From the IMG/VR virus record IMGVR_UViG_3300023223_000483, positions 1-41,774 of that record: 41,774 nt of DNA; one strand, given 5' to 3'. The notes beneath the pieces were generated by a model. The model had not been told where the DNA came from, did no database searches, and saw only the letters and a list, made by a program, of their open reading frames with translations. The position numbers and the translations under genes were made by a program. The stretch comes from a virus. Positions 7,814 through 14,395 of this stretch are shown here, piece after piece (position 1 is the first letter of the stretch; each line of letters opens with the position of its first letter).

Positions 7814-8029
7814 TCACCTTCCATTAATTTTATCAATTCTCTTCCTCAGCCAAATATTGGCCCGCCTCCTAGCGTCCTGCTCTACTTCATAGTCTTCCCT
7901 GCCATCTATGATCTTATTATACCCGTCGCTGTATTGCCGACATATCTTAGCGTGATGTTTCTTATGGACTTTGTCCAGCTCTTTGCCAATCCATGATCTG
8001 TCAGCTATGTTGCAGCTTTGGGGGTGCAT
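7814..8029 (-). CDS. Small basic conserved phage protein (71 aa)
   Basis: Highly charged helical protein with DRSWIGKELDKVHKKHH, CRQYSDGYN, then RRRANIWLRKRID. Similar short proteins sit beside replication genes in other podophages and siphophages. The basic C-terminal helix suggests nucleic-acid or partner binding. It begins directly after the ERF stop. Function unknown. Confidence 0.65.
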   Translation of the reverse strand: MHPQSCNIADRSWIGKELDKVHKKHHAKICRQYSDGYNKIIDGREDYEVEQDARRRANIWLRKRIDKINGR

Positions 8030-8953
8030 TTATTTATCTTCTGAGTCTTCAGTTAGAATTGTTCTCGCGTGCTCGTTCTTCATCTCGCTAGCAAGCTTTA
8101 TAAGTCCGCCTTCTTTCATGAGTTTAAGCTGAGCGGTTGTGAATATACCGCCTTTTGTTGGAGCTAACCAGATAGCCCCCCTTAACTCGTTATCAAAATC
8201 AACGTTCCAAATGCCGTAGGCCGTCTCCCATTCCTCCGTATCCATAGCGAACTTTAAACTATGGATGACATCATAGTTATCTCTGACTGCAATGCCAGCC
8301 CTTACCGTTTTTTCAAGCTGGTTATTAAGCTCGTCGAATTGCTTTTTAGTGAACCACTGATCCTCTGATGTGCTTTTGGCGTCGTCGTCTGTGTGGTCCC
8401 CCGTTCCGGCGATATCTAGCGCGGCCTTGGCTTGATACCTCTTTGAATACGTTATAGCACTACCAACAGCTTGAGCCGCATTCTTGCCGGTAAAATCAAA
8501 AGGGAGCATGAGCGTGGACTTCTCACTATGCCCCTCACGGTGAGAGATGGTAAACGAACCGCCCCCCCTGTTATTCTCATAGTCAACCTGGGTGTTGAAT
8601 GAAACAGCTAGGCCATATTTCCCTCTAGCGGCTTTAGTGTATTTTACAATATCTTCATAAAGCTCATATCGTGTAGTCTGGATAACTACAGGAGGGTTAG
8701 CCTTATTCATGCGCTCAATCTTGCCGTTCTTTGGTATTTCGGGGAACTCAGCTTGCGCCAAAGCTAGGTCACGATGAAAGGCCATTTCGGCGGCTTTCGC
8801 CATGGCTTCCTTGTGCATCGACCAAACTTTTTCAATGACGGCAAGGTTTACCTCTGGATGGCAAGCCAGCCGCTCAAGTGATTGGATCATGCCGCTAGTC
8901 TGCTGAGACACTGTTGTTAGCTCTTTACTCTCTATCGTTACCATATCATTCAT
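8030..8953 (-). CDS. erf: ERF-family single-strand annealing recombinase
   Basis: 307 residues. The ERF core lies at about 45-190: FHRDLALAQAEFPEIPKNG, TTRYELYEDIVKYTK, YGLAVSF, then SAITYSKRYQAKAALDI and TGDHTDDDA. These match the P22 Erf superfamily, ring-forming proteins that anneal complementary DNA strands and circularise or concatenate phage DNA. The C-terminal part is a divergent helical region. GGTGA lies before the ATG. In a circularly permuted phage this protein would act after ejection to circularise the genome. Confidence 0.92.
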   Translation of the reverse strand: MNDMVTIESKELTTVSQQTSGMIQSLERLACHPEVNLAVIEKVWSMHKEAMAKAAEMAFHRDLALAQAEFPEIPKNGKIERMNKANPPVVIQTTRYELYEDIVKYTKAARGKYGLAVSFNTQVDYENNRGGGSFTISHREGHSEKSTLMLPFDFTGKNAAQAVGSAITYSKRYQAKAALDIAGTGDHTDDDAKSTSEDQWFTKKQFDELNNQLEKTVRAGIAVRDNYDVIHSLKFAMDTEEWETAYGIWNVDFDNELRGAIWLAPTKGGIFTTAQLKLMKEGGLIKLASEMKNEHARTILTEDSEDK

Positions 8954-8957
8954 AATT

Positions 8958-9107
8958 TCACCATATCACCATATCTAATTTAGCGGCGGCAAACATGACT
9001 ATTATCATCACGCTAGCTATAAACTGCTTATCGGCCGGAACTCCGATATAATCCACAAACATTCTGGAAACAAACCCAATTATAATAAATCCAATAATAT
9101 TCATCAT
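8958..9107 (-). CDS. Small two-helix membrane protein (49 aa)
   Basis: Reads MMNIIGFIIIGFVSRMF, then a short polar turn, then a second hydrophobic helix ASVMIIVMFAAAK. Two adjoining ATGs follow directly after the stop of the upstream gene. It ends 4 bases before erf. Two-helix small membrane proteins can be holins, but an early recombination operon would be an unusual place for one. Confidence 0.6.
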   Translation of the reverse strand: MMNIIGFIIIGFVSRMFVDYIGVPADKQFIASVMIIVMFAAAKLDMVIW

Positions 9108-9305
9108 TTATTCAATCTCCTTTAGTCTAAGCTCTATTTGTTCCAGCCTATCAAGCTTCAATACTGTTTTTTTGTAATCAAGAACAATAAGGCCAAGAGC
9201 AACTATTATAACTGTTACAGCTATAAGGGAGGCAAGTATAGAAAAATATACGTCCTCACTTTCCATTGCTCTGAATGTGAACTTTGGTTCTTTCGATTCG
9301 CTCAT
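9108..9305 (-). CDS. Single-pass membrane protein with coiled-coil tail
   Basis: 65 residues: a polar charged N-terminus, one transmembrane helix at about 20-43 (ILASLIAVTVIIVALGLIVL), then a leucine-rich charged helix of about 22 residues. The topology resembles small T4 or podovirus membrane-anchored accessory proteins. Its ATG overlaps the previous stop (ATGA). Function unknown. Confidence 0.65.
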   Translation of the reverse strand: MSESKEPKFTFRAMESEDVYFSILASLIAVTVIIVALGLIVLDYKKTVLKLDRLEQIELRLKEIE

Positions 9306-9634
9306 ATTTCTCTATCCTCTGGTGTTCGTTCGGCATCCTCATGGCTGTTATCCTCTGGCCTGTTTGCTACTAACAGCTCGTCAAATAGATCCCTAATTTG
9401 TTCTTTAATTAGGGGCGTCGCCATCTCTGATACTCTATCAATAAAATAGGTGGGTGTGCAATTGTACCAGTCTGTCGATCCCATTAGCGCTATATAATCA
9501 TCGTCGCTCATGAGATCGTCTTGGATATCGACGAACTCAAGAAGCTTGCTAAGTTCATGCCCTCCCAATGAATCAAGGTCGGTGATTCCATGATCAACGA
9601 TAAGGCCTTTTAGATAATCTTTTAGAGTGCTCAT
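9302..9634 (-). CDS. Acidic hypothetical protein (110 aa)
   Basis: Starts MSTLKDYLKGLIVDHGITD, with AGAGGA 8 bases before the ATG; I prefer this to a TTG 27 bases upstream, which lies inside a hairpin. The product is acidic and helical, with an Asp-rich middle (DDLMSDDDY) and an Asp/Glu-rich C-terminus. Small acidic early proteins are often DNA mimics or inhibitors, but nothing specific supports that here. Confidence 0.65.
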   Translation of the reverse strand: MSTLKDYLKGLIVDHGITDLDSLGGHELSKLLEFVDIQDDLMSDDDYIALMGSTDWYNCTPTYFIDRVSEMATPLIKEQIRDLFDELLVANRPEDNSHEDAERTPEDREI

Positions 9635-9658
9635 AATTAATTCCTCTGGTTGTACCGG

Positions 9659-9682
9659 CAAAGCCGCAATTAAGCGGCTTTG
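9659..9682. other. Intergenic hairpin inside the leftward operon
   Basis: Perfect 9-bp stem CAAAGCCGC / GCGGCTTTG with loop AATTAA, between the first and second genes of the leftward transcript. There is no T tract on the minus side, so it may be an RNA processing or stability element, or an attenuator, rather than a full terminator. On the plus strand it is followed by TTTATTA. Confidence 0.6.
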
Positions 9683-9700
9683 TTTATTACCTTAAGATAT

Positions 9701-9841
9701 TTATCTTTTGGGATCTTCCTTCCCGTATTTTGCATATAAAGCTGCTCTTTCTTTCTCGTATGTGGGAAGGTCTATAGTTCCATGTATTATAATAGCCTTA
9801 TTCAACTTAGCTCTAGCCTTTAAAAATTCCGTTCTACTCAT
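9701..9841 (-). CDS. Small basic protein, first gene of the leftward operon (46 aa)
   Basis: Starts MSRTEFLKARAKLNKAII and ends YGKEDPKR. AAGGTG lies 6 bases before the ATG, and the promoter at 9875-9902 is just upstream. Basic, helical, no family recognised. As the first early gene it could be a quick host-takeover protein or a regulator. Confidence 0.6.
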   Translation of the reverse strand: MSRTEFLKARAKLNKAIIIHGTIDLPTYEKERAALYAKYGKEDPKR

Positions 9842-9874
9842 TTCAGTCACCTTGTTTGCGTTGGGTATGTATCT

Positions 9875-9902
9875 ATAGTATCACGTTGAGAGGAAAGGTC
9901 AA
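9875..9902 (-). promoter_or_regulatory. Leftward early promoter
   Basis: Read on the minus strand: TTGACC, 16 bases, TACTAT. The -35 matches 5 of 6 consensus bases and the -10 matches 4 of 6. It faces away from the promoter at 9927 and leads into the operon starting at 9841. The AACGTGATAC 10-mer lies within its spacer. Confidence 0.65.
9878..9887 (-). promoter_or_regulatory. Operator copy 1 (AACGTGATAC)
   Basis: AACGTGATAC on the minus strand, between the -35 and -10 boxes and running 3 bases into the -10. The same 10 bases occur in the facing promoter, in the same relation to its -35 box. A protein bound here would block RNA polymerase. Confidence 0.6.
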
Positions 9903-9926
9903 CATATAAATGCATGCATATAAAAG

Positions 9927-9954
9927 TTGACAATAACGTGATACCTGATAATAT
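9927..9954 (+). promoter_or_regulatory. Rightward early promoter
   Basis: A perfect TTGACA at 9927-9932 and TAATAT at 9949-9954 with a 16-base spacer. It would start transcripts near 9961, so the gene that follows must start after that point; this is why I use the ATG at 9989 rather than one at 9914. Confidence 0.7.
9935..9944 (+). promoter_or_regulatory. Operator copy 2 (AACGTGATAC)
   Basis: AACGTGATAC inside the spacer of the rightward promoter, inverted relative to copy 1 about 48 bases away. A ninth-base-conserved relative, AACGTGATAT, lies in the promoter of the winged-helix gene at 17086. Confidence 0.6.
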
Positions 9955-9988
9955 AGAACCACATCAACGCACATCAACGAGGCTTATC

Positions 9989-10234
9989 ATGTACAGAGAA
10001 AAAGAAATCACATCATCTTTTGGTCATGTATGCCAAGGTGGGGGCGCAAAAATAGAAAACTCTCCCATCAACATTCATATACATATTCACACCGCTAACG
10101 TCAGCATGGTAACTAAAATAGGTAGGGCAATACATGGAATCTTTGGAGAAAAACATAAGACAATTGAGGGAGTTGAAAGACTTTCTGAGAATGACATTCA
10201 AGGGAGCGTCAGTATGGCAATTCAAAATAGATGA
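9989..10234 (+). CDS. Hypothetical protein, first gene of the rightward operon (81 aa)
   Basis: GAGG lies 6 bases before the ATG at 9989, the first start downstream of the promoter. The product starts MYREKEITSSFGHVCQGGG, has an unusual alternating His stretch (NIHIHIHTAN), and a helical basic C-terminus. The alternating pattern suggests one exposed beta strand; metal binding is possible. No family recognised. Its position after a regulated promoter matches that of cro in lambda, but I see no helix-turn-helix. Confidence 0.6.
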   Translation: MYREKEITSSFGHVCQGGGAKIENSPINIHIHIHTANVSMVTKIGRAIHGIFGEKHKTIEGVERLSENDIQGSVSMAIQNR

Positions 10235-10296
10235 TGGAATTATGGCTCTAGAGTCTGTTATTCATCACCTTGAAGAAAACGAAGAGAGAAAAGTAA

Positions 10297-10548
10297 ATGA
10301 CAAGACGTAGAGAATTTGTAGATAGCGCGGTAGATGATGAGTTATCAAGTTTATCTAAAAGACTGGCAGAAGTAGGTCAAATCGAAAGGATAAGCAGGGA
10401 CTTTACTCTGTCAATTACAGGCCTTAATCAGTTCAAGCGAGACCCACCAACAGGCACCACGCTAAGAACATTTAGGATGATATCGGCGGCGGTTGCTATT
10501 TTGGAGAGTGAACATGAAAAAAGAGGCGAAGGAGTACCTAAAAAATAA
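10297..10548 (+). CDS. Cro-like helix-turn-helix protein (candidate)
   Basis: 83 basic residues. LAEVGQIERISRDFTLSITG followed by LRTFRMISAAVAIL has the spacing of a lambda-repressor-type helix-turn-helix (helix, turn, recognition helix, then the closing helix RTFRMIAAA-like). The ribosome site is weak (GAGAG). It overlaps the AraC-domain gene by 35 bases. It could be the protein that binds the AACGTGATAC sites. The call rests on pattern only. Confidence 0.55.
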   Translation: MTRRREFVDSAVDDELSSLSKRLAEVGQIERISRDFTLSITGLNQFKRDPPTGTTLRTFRMISAAVAILESEHEKRGEGVPKK

Positions 10549-10825
10549 CGTAGGGAAAGGATGGCGAATCACTTTCAGCGTGCTCATAAGGGCTATGGGG
10601 TGCACTGCTGATGTAATGAGGGATAGCTTGACGTTAGAGGGGACATCCTTTAGGCAGATACGCATGGATTGTGAAATGGAGTATGTTCTCAAGTCCTTAG
10701 ATGAAGGGCTGAGAACCGAGAGGATAGCGATGAACATAGGTTATAAATCACCTGGGTCGTTATATAAACCGTTTAAGGATAATTTCAACTTGTCGCCAAA
10801 GCAATATTTGGCCGTGAAGCAATAG
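10514..10825 (+). CDS. AraC-type DNA-binding domain protein
   Basis: 103 residues. The C-terminal half has the AraC/XylS double helix-turn-helix pattern: FRQIRMDCEMEYVLKSL, EGLRTERIAMNIGYKSPGSL, YKPFKDNFNLSPKQYL, including the family's GY.SPG...FK..F..SP..Y. There is no ligand-binding domain, as in single-domain members such as SoxS and MarA. I use the ATG at 10514 because GGAG lies 8 bases before it. A phage early gene of this type could redirect host promoters or activate phage ones. Confidence 0.8.
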   Translation: MKKEAKEYLKNNVGKGWRITFSVLIRAMGCTADVMRDSLTLEGTSFRQIRMDCEMEYVLKSLDEGLRTERIAMNIGYKSPGSLYKPFKDNFNLSPKQYLAVKQ

Positions 10826-10835
10826 GGGATACATT

Positions 10836-11021
10836 ATGATGGGAAAGATAGAGCAGGCTACTTTATGGACCTGCGACAGAGAAACGAAGGTCGTTGCGGT
10901 CAGTCTTCCGTGGCTTGCAAAGAGTTGCAGAGACGCGGCGGAGGTGATAAATCTCAGCGAGAGGGATTCAAAAAAATTCTATGCCTGGGTGGTGCCCGCT
11001 CCGAGTCGTGGGCTTTTATAA
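10836..11021 (+). CDS. Small hypothetical protein (61 aa)
   Basis: Two adjacent ATGs behind AGGGG. The product has ATLWTCDRETKVVAVSL and a helical segment DAAEVINLSERDSKKFYAW. A longer frame on the same strand at 10865-11056 lacks a ribosome site and is a shadow. No family recognised. Confidence 0.55.
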   Translation: MMGKIEQATLWTCDRETKVVAVSLPWLAKSCRDAAEVINLSERDSKKFYAWVVPAPSRGLL

Positions 11022-11059
11022 ATAATTCCGCAGTGCGGAAAATAATTAATAGGTGAATC

Positions 11060-11233
11060 ATGACAATATGTTCATCATGCGGCAACGGGAAGCCTGAATT
11101 TTCCGAGGGGGTCTGTGTGAGATGTTCTCAGGCCGCACAGATTGAGATAGAGCAGCATTATCGAGAGTACGACAAATGGGCAGGAATGTCCGACAAGCAA
11201 CGAGAGGACGCCATTAAATTGACGCACGGGTGA
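11060..11233 (+). CDS. Small zinc-finger-like protein (57 aa)
   Basis: Starts MTICSSCGNGKPEF and continues GVCVRCSQAAQ, so two CxxC knuckles 15 residues apart form a likely zinc ribbon, followed by a charged helix. AGGTGA lies directly before the ATG. Small single-ribbon proteins are frequent in phage early regions and may bind nucleic acid or host RNA polymerase. Confidence 0.65.
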   Translation: MTICSSCGNGKPEFSEGVCVRCSQAAQIEIEQHYREYDKWAGMSDKQREDAIKLTHG

Positions 11234-11236
11234 ATT

Positions 11237-11437
11237 ATGACAGTAACAAAAATAACAGCAATACACGTAAGCGTACAACCTGGGGCGCTACTGCAACCGT
11301 CAATTGATGAGTGCTTACTGCTGGCCGTAAAAGAAAGAGCAAATGTCCTGTTCGAATACAACGGGAAAAGGATGACAGTTTGTTACAACAATATTGTTGA
11401 TTCAATCGAAAATTGTGCTGAAAAAGTCGGAGAATAA
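11237..11437 (+). CDS. Small hypothetical protein (66 aa)
   Basis: Starts 4 bases after the previous stop with GGGTGA upstream. Alternating beta/alpha pattern (ITAIHVSVQPGALLQPS; LLLAVKERANVLFEYNGKR). Soluble and slightly acidic at the end. No family recognised. Confidence 0.6.
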   Translation: MTVTKITAIHVSVQPGALLQPSIDECLLLAVKERANVLFEYNGKRMTVCYNNIVDSIENCAEKVGE

Positions 11438-11443
11438 AAGATC

Positions 11444-11731
11444 ATGACACAAGACAACCGGCAGATAGGCAACGCTGAACCGTGCCGTGATACCTTCATA
11501 GCAAGCGCAGAACGGCAAGTAAGTAACGCCATGGAATTACTAGGAAGATCTGTTATCGATCGAGACAAGGCAATCAGCGATAATGAAAGCCTTCGTGAGG
11601 TCATGGCCGACATAAGGCTAAGCCTGGTCTGTATTGGTGGCCCGCTGAATGACAACAAGTGCCAGTACAACGGAAGCCAGCTAAGGATATTCCATGAAAT
11701 CCAAGAAAGGATAGATAACGCTATCGAATAA
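11444..11731 (+). CDS. Hypothetical helical protein (95 aa)
   Basis: Mostly alpha-helical and charged, with AERQVSNAMELLGRSVIDRD and SLREVMADIRLSL, and Cys residues in LVCIGG and NKCQY. Spacing of 6 bases from the upstream gene supports one transcript. No family recognised. Confidence 0.6.
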   Translation: MTQDNRQIGNAEPCRDTFIASAERQVSNAMELLGRSVIDRDKAISDNESLREVMADIRLSLVCIGGPLNDNKCQYNGSQLRIFHEIQERIDNAIE

Positions 11732-11746
11732 CCAAAGAGGTAATAT

Positions 11747-11923
11747 ATGAAAACGTACGAGCAGCTGTTAGAAGAGATGATCGAGACCCTAGAATGCAAG
11801 CTGGAGGTGATTGAAACCTCAGAGAGCTATGGTGATATATTGAGCCAAATAGAGGATTTTGAAAGCATAGTGAAAGGATACAAAGAGGCGGTGAAGCTGA
11901 AGCAGGACAAATCATCCACATAA
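11747..11923 (+). CDS. Small coiled-coil protein (58 aa)
   Basis: Begins MKTYEQLLEEMIETLECKLE and is helical nearly throughout, with leucines and isoleucines at heptad spacing. AAGAGG lies 8 bases before the ATG. No family recognised; a dimeric coiled coil is the likely fold. Confidence 0.6.
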   Translation: MKTYEQLLEEMIETLECKLEVIETSESYGDILSQIEDFESIVKGYKEAVKLKQDKSST

Positions 11924-11939
11924 CCAAGAGAGTAAAAGC

Positions 11940-12359
11940 ATGGGATACAGTACAGATTTTGAAGGGCAATTGACGTTTAAAAGCGAGCCTACAATAAAGC
12001 AAATTCAGAGAATTCAGGAGCTGATAGAGCAAGAACCGGAGCGCGGCACTGATCATGATCACTATATTGATTTGGAATTAACCCTGAATCCATTATCGAT
12101 AAAATGGAACGGCAACGAAAAAACGCGAGGGATGGTGGAATCGCTAAACTGGATAATTCGGACCATGCGCCATGAATACGATGATTTTTGGCTTGAGGGC
12201 GAGCTGCAAGCCCAGGGTGAGGGTATTAGCGATAGATGGCAGCTTAGGTTTGATCTGCTTGGTATCGCCTACAAGCTAGATACACCACCGACAGGGAATA
12301 AAACAAGCTGCCCCCATTGTGATCATGAGTTTTACTTTGAGCCAATAAAAAAGGCTTGA
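11940..12359 (+). CDS. Conserved phage protein with C-terminal zinc knuckle
   Basis: 139 residues. The N-terminal YSTDFEGQLTF, the central LNPLSIKWNGNEK and MVESLNWIIRTM, and the later ELQAQGEG form a pattern that recurs in phage proteins beginning Y.TDF.G. with L.I.WNG.EK. The end has CPHCDHEF, a zinc knuckle. Function unknown. It is the last gene before a hairpin at 12391. Confidence 0.7.
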   Translation: MGYSTDFEGQLTFKSEPTIKQIQRIQELIEQEPERGTDHDHYIDLELTLNPLSIKWNGNEKTRGMVESLNWIIRTMRHEYDDFWLEGELQAQGEGISDRWQLRFDLLGIAYKLDTPPTGNKTSCPHCDHEFYFEPIKKA

Positions 12360-12390
12360 ATCCGTAGAAACAAGCCCTTAGAAAAATAGC

Positions 12391-12407
12391 GCGGGAATAT
12401 ATCCCGC
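12391..12407. other. GC-rich hairpin between genes
   Basis: Perfect 6-bp stem GCGGGA / TCCCGC with loop ATATA. On the minus strand it is followed by GCTATTTTTC, the form of a rho-independent terminator for leftward transcription; on the plus strand no T tract follows. It may block antisense transcripts. Confidence 0.5.
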
Positions 12408-12422
12408 ATAACTGAGAGATGA

Positions 12423-13010
12423 ATGATGAGAAAGAAAGTTTTTTTTGATTGCGAGTTTACGGGCCTGTATCAAGACACAAGCCTGATATCAATTGGCTTT
12501 ATAGCGGAGAGTGGGGAAACATTTTACGCTGAACTCACTGATTACAATCTTGTTGATCTTGTTGATTGGATACAGGTAAATGTTATAGACAATCTGTTGT
12601 TTAATGATTGCAATATCGAGTTTACCCACATTGATCATATAAATAAAACCACAGAAATTAAGGGGGATAATGATTCATTGAAAATTGAGCTGCTATCCTG
12701 GCTGGAAAAACTTGGAGACGTCGAAATGTGGTCAGACTTGTATGCTTATGACTGGGTCCTTTTCAATAACATCTTTGGGGGTGCCATGGATATTCCCAAG
12801 AACGTCTATTATATACCGTTCGATATCTGCACCCAGTTTAAACTGGCCGGTATCGATCCAGACATTAACCGTGAAGAGTTTTCAGGCATGAAAGAGGGAG
12901 CGCGGAAGCATAACGCTCTATGGGATGCCATGGTGATCAAGGCGTGCTATGAGAGACTTGTTGGAGTTAATGATTTTACCAAGCAAAATAAAAAGCCCGT
13001 TGCAACATGA
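12423..13010 (+). CDS. DEDDh-type 3'-5' exonuclease
   Basis: 195 residues. DCEFTG at residues 9-14 supplies the first Asp and Glu, Asp110 in YAYDW is a good third acid, and KHNALWDA gives the H-x4-D of the DEDDh class (His163, Asp168). These metal-dependent enzymes remove nucleotides from 3' ends of DNA or RNA. The length fits stand-alone RNase T or ExoX-like enzymes. Whether its substrate is DNA or RNA cannot be told. A hairpin overlaps its last 16 bases. Confidence 0.85.
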   Translation: MMRKKVFFDCEFTGLYQDTSLISIGFIAESGETFYAELTDYNLVDLVDWIQVNVIDNLLFNDCNIEFTHIDHINKTTEIKGDNDSLKIELLSWLEKLGDVEMWSDLYAYDWVLFNNIFGGAMDIPKNVYYIPFDICTQFKLAGIDPDINREEFSGMKEGARKHNALWDAMVIKACYERLVGVNDFTKQNKKPVAT

Positions 13011-13021
13011 TCACAACGGGC
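12995..13021 (-). terminator. Hairpin with minus-strand T tract
   Basis: Stem GCCCGTTG / CAACGGGC (8 bp, perfect) with an 11-base loop, overlapping the exonuclease stop. On the minus strand it is followed by CTTTTTATTTT, a good intrinsic terminator. On the plus strand the A tract precedes it and no T tract follows. It would stop leftward (antisense) transcription. Confidence 0.6.
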
Positions 13022-13180
13022 ATACAATAAGTTATCACCGCTGGCCTGCAAGCCGGGGGAAAGATATTTTAAAAGACCGAGGCAATACCAATCCCCCTGC
13101 GGGATAATTTCCCTCATTTTATCAATATCCCCCTCTGTTTTGCAAGCTGGCAATTATTAACCTTAAATTTAGGAATTGTC

Positions 13181-13612
13181 ATGCCAAAAGAACTAACCAT
13201 TAAGTCAACAGAGCTATTAAACGAGGACGGGGTAACTTTCCTAAGAATTAGATTATCAAACGACCTCGTTATTGGCGCAAATTTAACCACAGGGATGGAT
13301 ATAAATGGACTTATCGAACAGACTACCATTCTTAGAAATGCCGCTAAAGATGGACTTGATAGGCATAATCGGTATTTAGGGCTTAAGGTTGAAGTTAAGG
13401 CTGAACCACAATTTTGCAAAAACGACGTAACGAGAGTGACTAAATTAATCCTTGATGGATGGGATAGATACGACTGTGACAGTGGAGATGTCTGCTGTAG
13501 GCATTGCGATGATGTTAGGTGGGCAAAAGGAACGGACCAATATAAGCATGTCAACGATTGTGTGGTTCTGGCTGCCCAAGATCTATTGACAAGGCTAGAA
13601 GAGCAAAAATAG
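13181..13612 (+). CDS. Hypothetical protein with Cys-rich segment (143 aa)
   Basis: The first half is beta-rich (FLRIRLSNDLVIGANLTTG), followed by a helix. The second half carries YDCDSGDVCCRHCDDVRW and later HVNDCVVLAAQDLL, giving four or five Cys with His that could bind zinc. AGGA lies before the ATG. The preceding 170 bases hold no gene. No family recognised. Confidence 0.6.
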   Translation: MPKELTIKSTELLNEDGVTFLRIRLSNDLVIGANLTTGMDINGLIEQTTILRNAAKDGLDRHNRYLGLKVEVKAEPQFCKNDVTRVTKLILDGWDRYDCDSGDVCCRHCDDVRWAKGTDQYKHVNDCVVLAAQDLLTRLEEQK

Positions 13613-14024
13613 CTGACAGATTATGTCAGTTCCTAGCCGTCTCGACATTGTGATGAAGGCCAATACCCAAGAACCAAAGTTATCCACAGGCAAACATAAG
13701 CCCGTTCAGGCCACGTAAAGGCGACTATGTACCGAGGGGAGCTATTAATAATAAACCCCAGCCCGATCCAACCCTTATGCAGAGGGCGATCACAAACCAG
13801 CTCACGTGATTACAAGCAAGGTCTTTTCACCAACCAGGCGCTAAGGTGGAACAGTCACTGTTGGCCCAGTATAAAAGGTGCTGGCAATACTCGGTTTAAT
13901 GCATCGTATAGGCAATTTATAGTTTATCTTATTTATTTGCTTATAGAGAGGACGATAGGCCAGTGGTATTTTTACCTTACCTATCACCTAACGGGGTAGT
14001 TATGTCCATAAAATAGAGGTCAGA
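13613..14024. other. 412-bp gene-poor stretch with a consensus DnaA box
   Basis: The stretch opens with a small hairpin, CTGACA / TGTCAG, just after the previous stop. TTATCCACA at 13680-13688 is a perfect DnaA box, and an AT-rich part follows (13910-13990). An open frame at 13727-13999 has an AAAGG site before its ATG but a Cys/Pro/Arg-rich start and an oddly aromatic end, and looks more like non-coding sequence than a protein. A single DnaA box does not make an origin, yet this is the best candidate location in the early region. Confidence 0.4.
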
Positions 14025-14067
14025 ATGAGCAAAGAAGGCACGCAAAAAAGGCACGCAAAAAAGGATC
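14025..14067 (+). repeat. 13-bp tandem duplication over a displaced start
   Basis: AAGGCACGCAAAA occurs at 14035-14047 and again at 14048-14060. An ATG at 14025 with AGAGG in front runs into a stop after 18 codons; deleting one 13-bp unit would put it in frame with the gene that now starts at 14068. The duplication therefore seems to have shifted the original start. Confidence 0.7.
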
Positions 14068-14370
14068 ATGACGGCCATTGACTCAAGTGGTCACGACTGG
14101 CAAATATTAAGCAGAGACGGTGACAGGATAAATCATGTTCGTGTTGTTGATTTTGGCGATATCTGGCCAACGACAGGCACGGCAGAATTAAAAGGCGGGG
14201 AGTGGATCAGGAAGAACCCTGATAAGCTCATAGGCAAGCTAAGAGGAAAGAAGGGTAAAGCCAAGGAAGCAGCAGCAAAAAGCAAAGAGCAGCGAATTAC
14301 AGAACTTGAGAAGGCGGTGGAAGTCTTGACGAGGAATCTTGAAGAACTTAATGAAAGTCTGAAGATATAA
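14068..14370 (+). CDS. Hypothetical protein with coiled-coil C-terminus (100 aa)
   Basis: The first 45 residues form a small beta domain (GHDWQILSRDGDRINHVRV; GDIWPTTGTAELKGGEW). A Lys/Ala-rich linker follows, then a coiled coil of about 30 residues. The present ATG has AAGGA only 2-3 bases before it, a poor spacing, while the ATG at 14025 is better placed but out of frame because of the 13-bp duplication. Expression is probably reduced. Confidence 0.6.
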   Translation: MTAIDSSGHDWQILSRDGDRINHVRVVDFGDIWPTTGTAELKGGEWIRKNPDKLIGKLRGKKGKAKEAAAKSKEQRITELEKAVEVLTRNLEELNESLKI

Positions 14371-14395
14371 CCTAACTAATACTAAAGAGGCAATT

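Noticed and set aside
10242-10310. 22-residue frame between early genes
   Set aside because: No clear ribosome site and overlap with the next gene; too short to support.
10865-11056. 63-residue plus-strand frame overlapping 10836-11021
   Set aside because: No ribosome site, Gly/Arg/Lys-rich translation; a shadow of the neighbouring gene.
12947-13153. 68-residue minus-strand frame after the exonuclease
   Set aside because: It overlaps the exonuclease end and a hairpin, opposes all genes nearby and lacks a ribosome site.
13727-13999. 90-residue open frame in the gene-poor stretch
   Set aside because: It has a passable ribosome site, but the protein is erratic in composition, has no likeness to phage proteins and lies over a DnaA box. 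I treat the stretch as non-coding.
14025-14081. 18-codon frame from the ATG at 14025 as a gene
   Set aside because: It exists only because of the 13-bp duplication, and it looks like a disrupted start rather than a gene.
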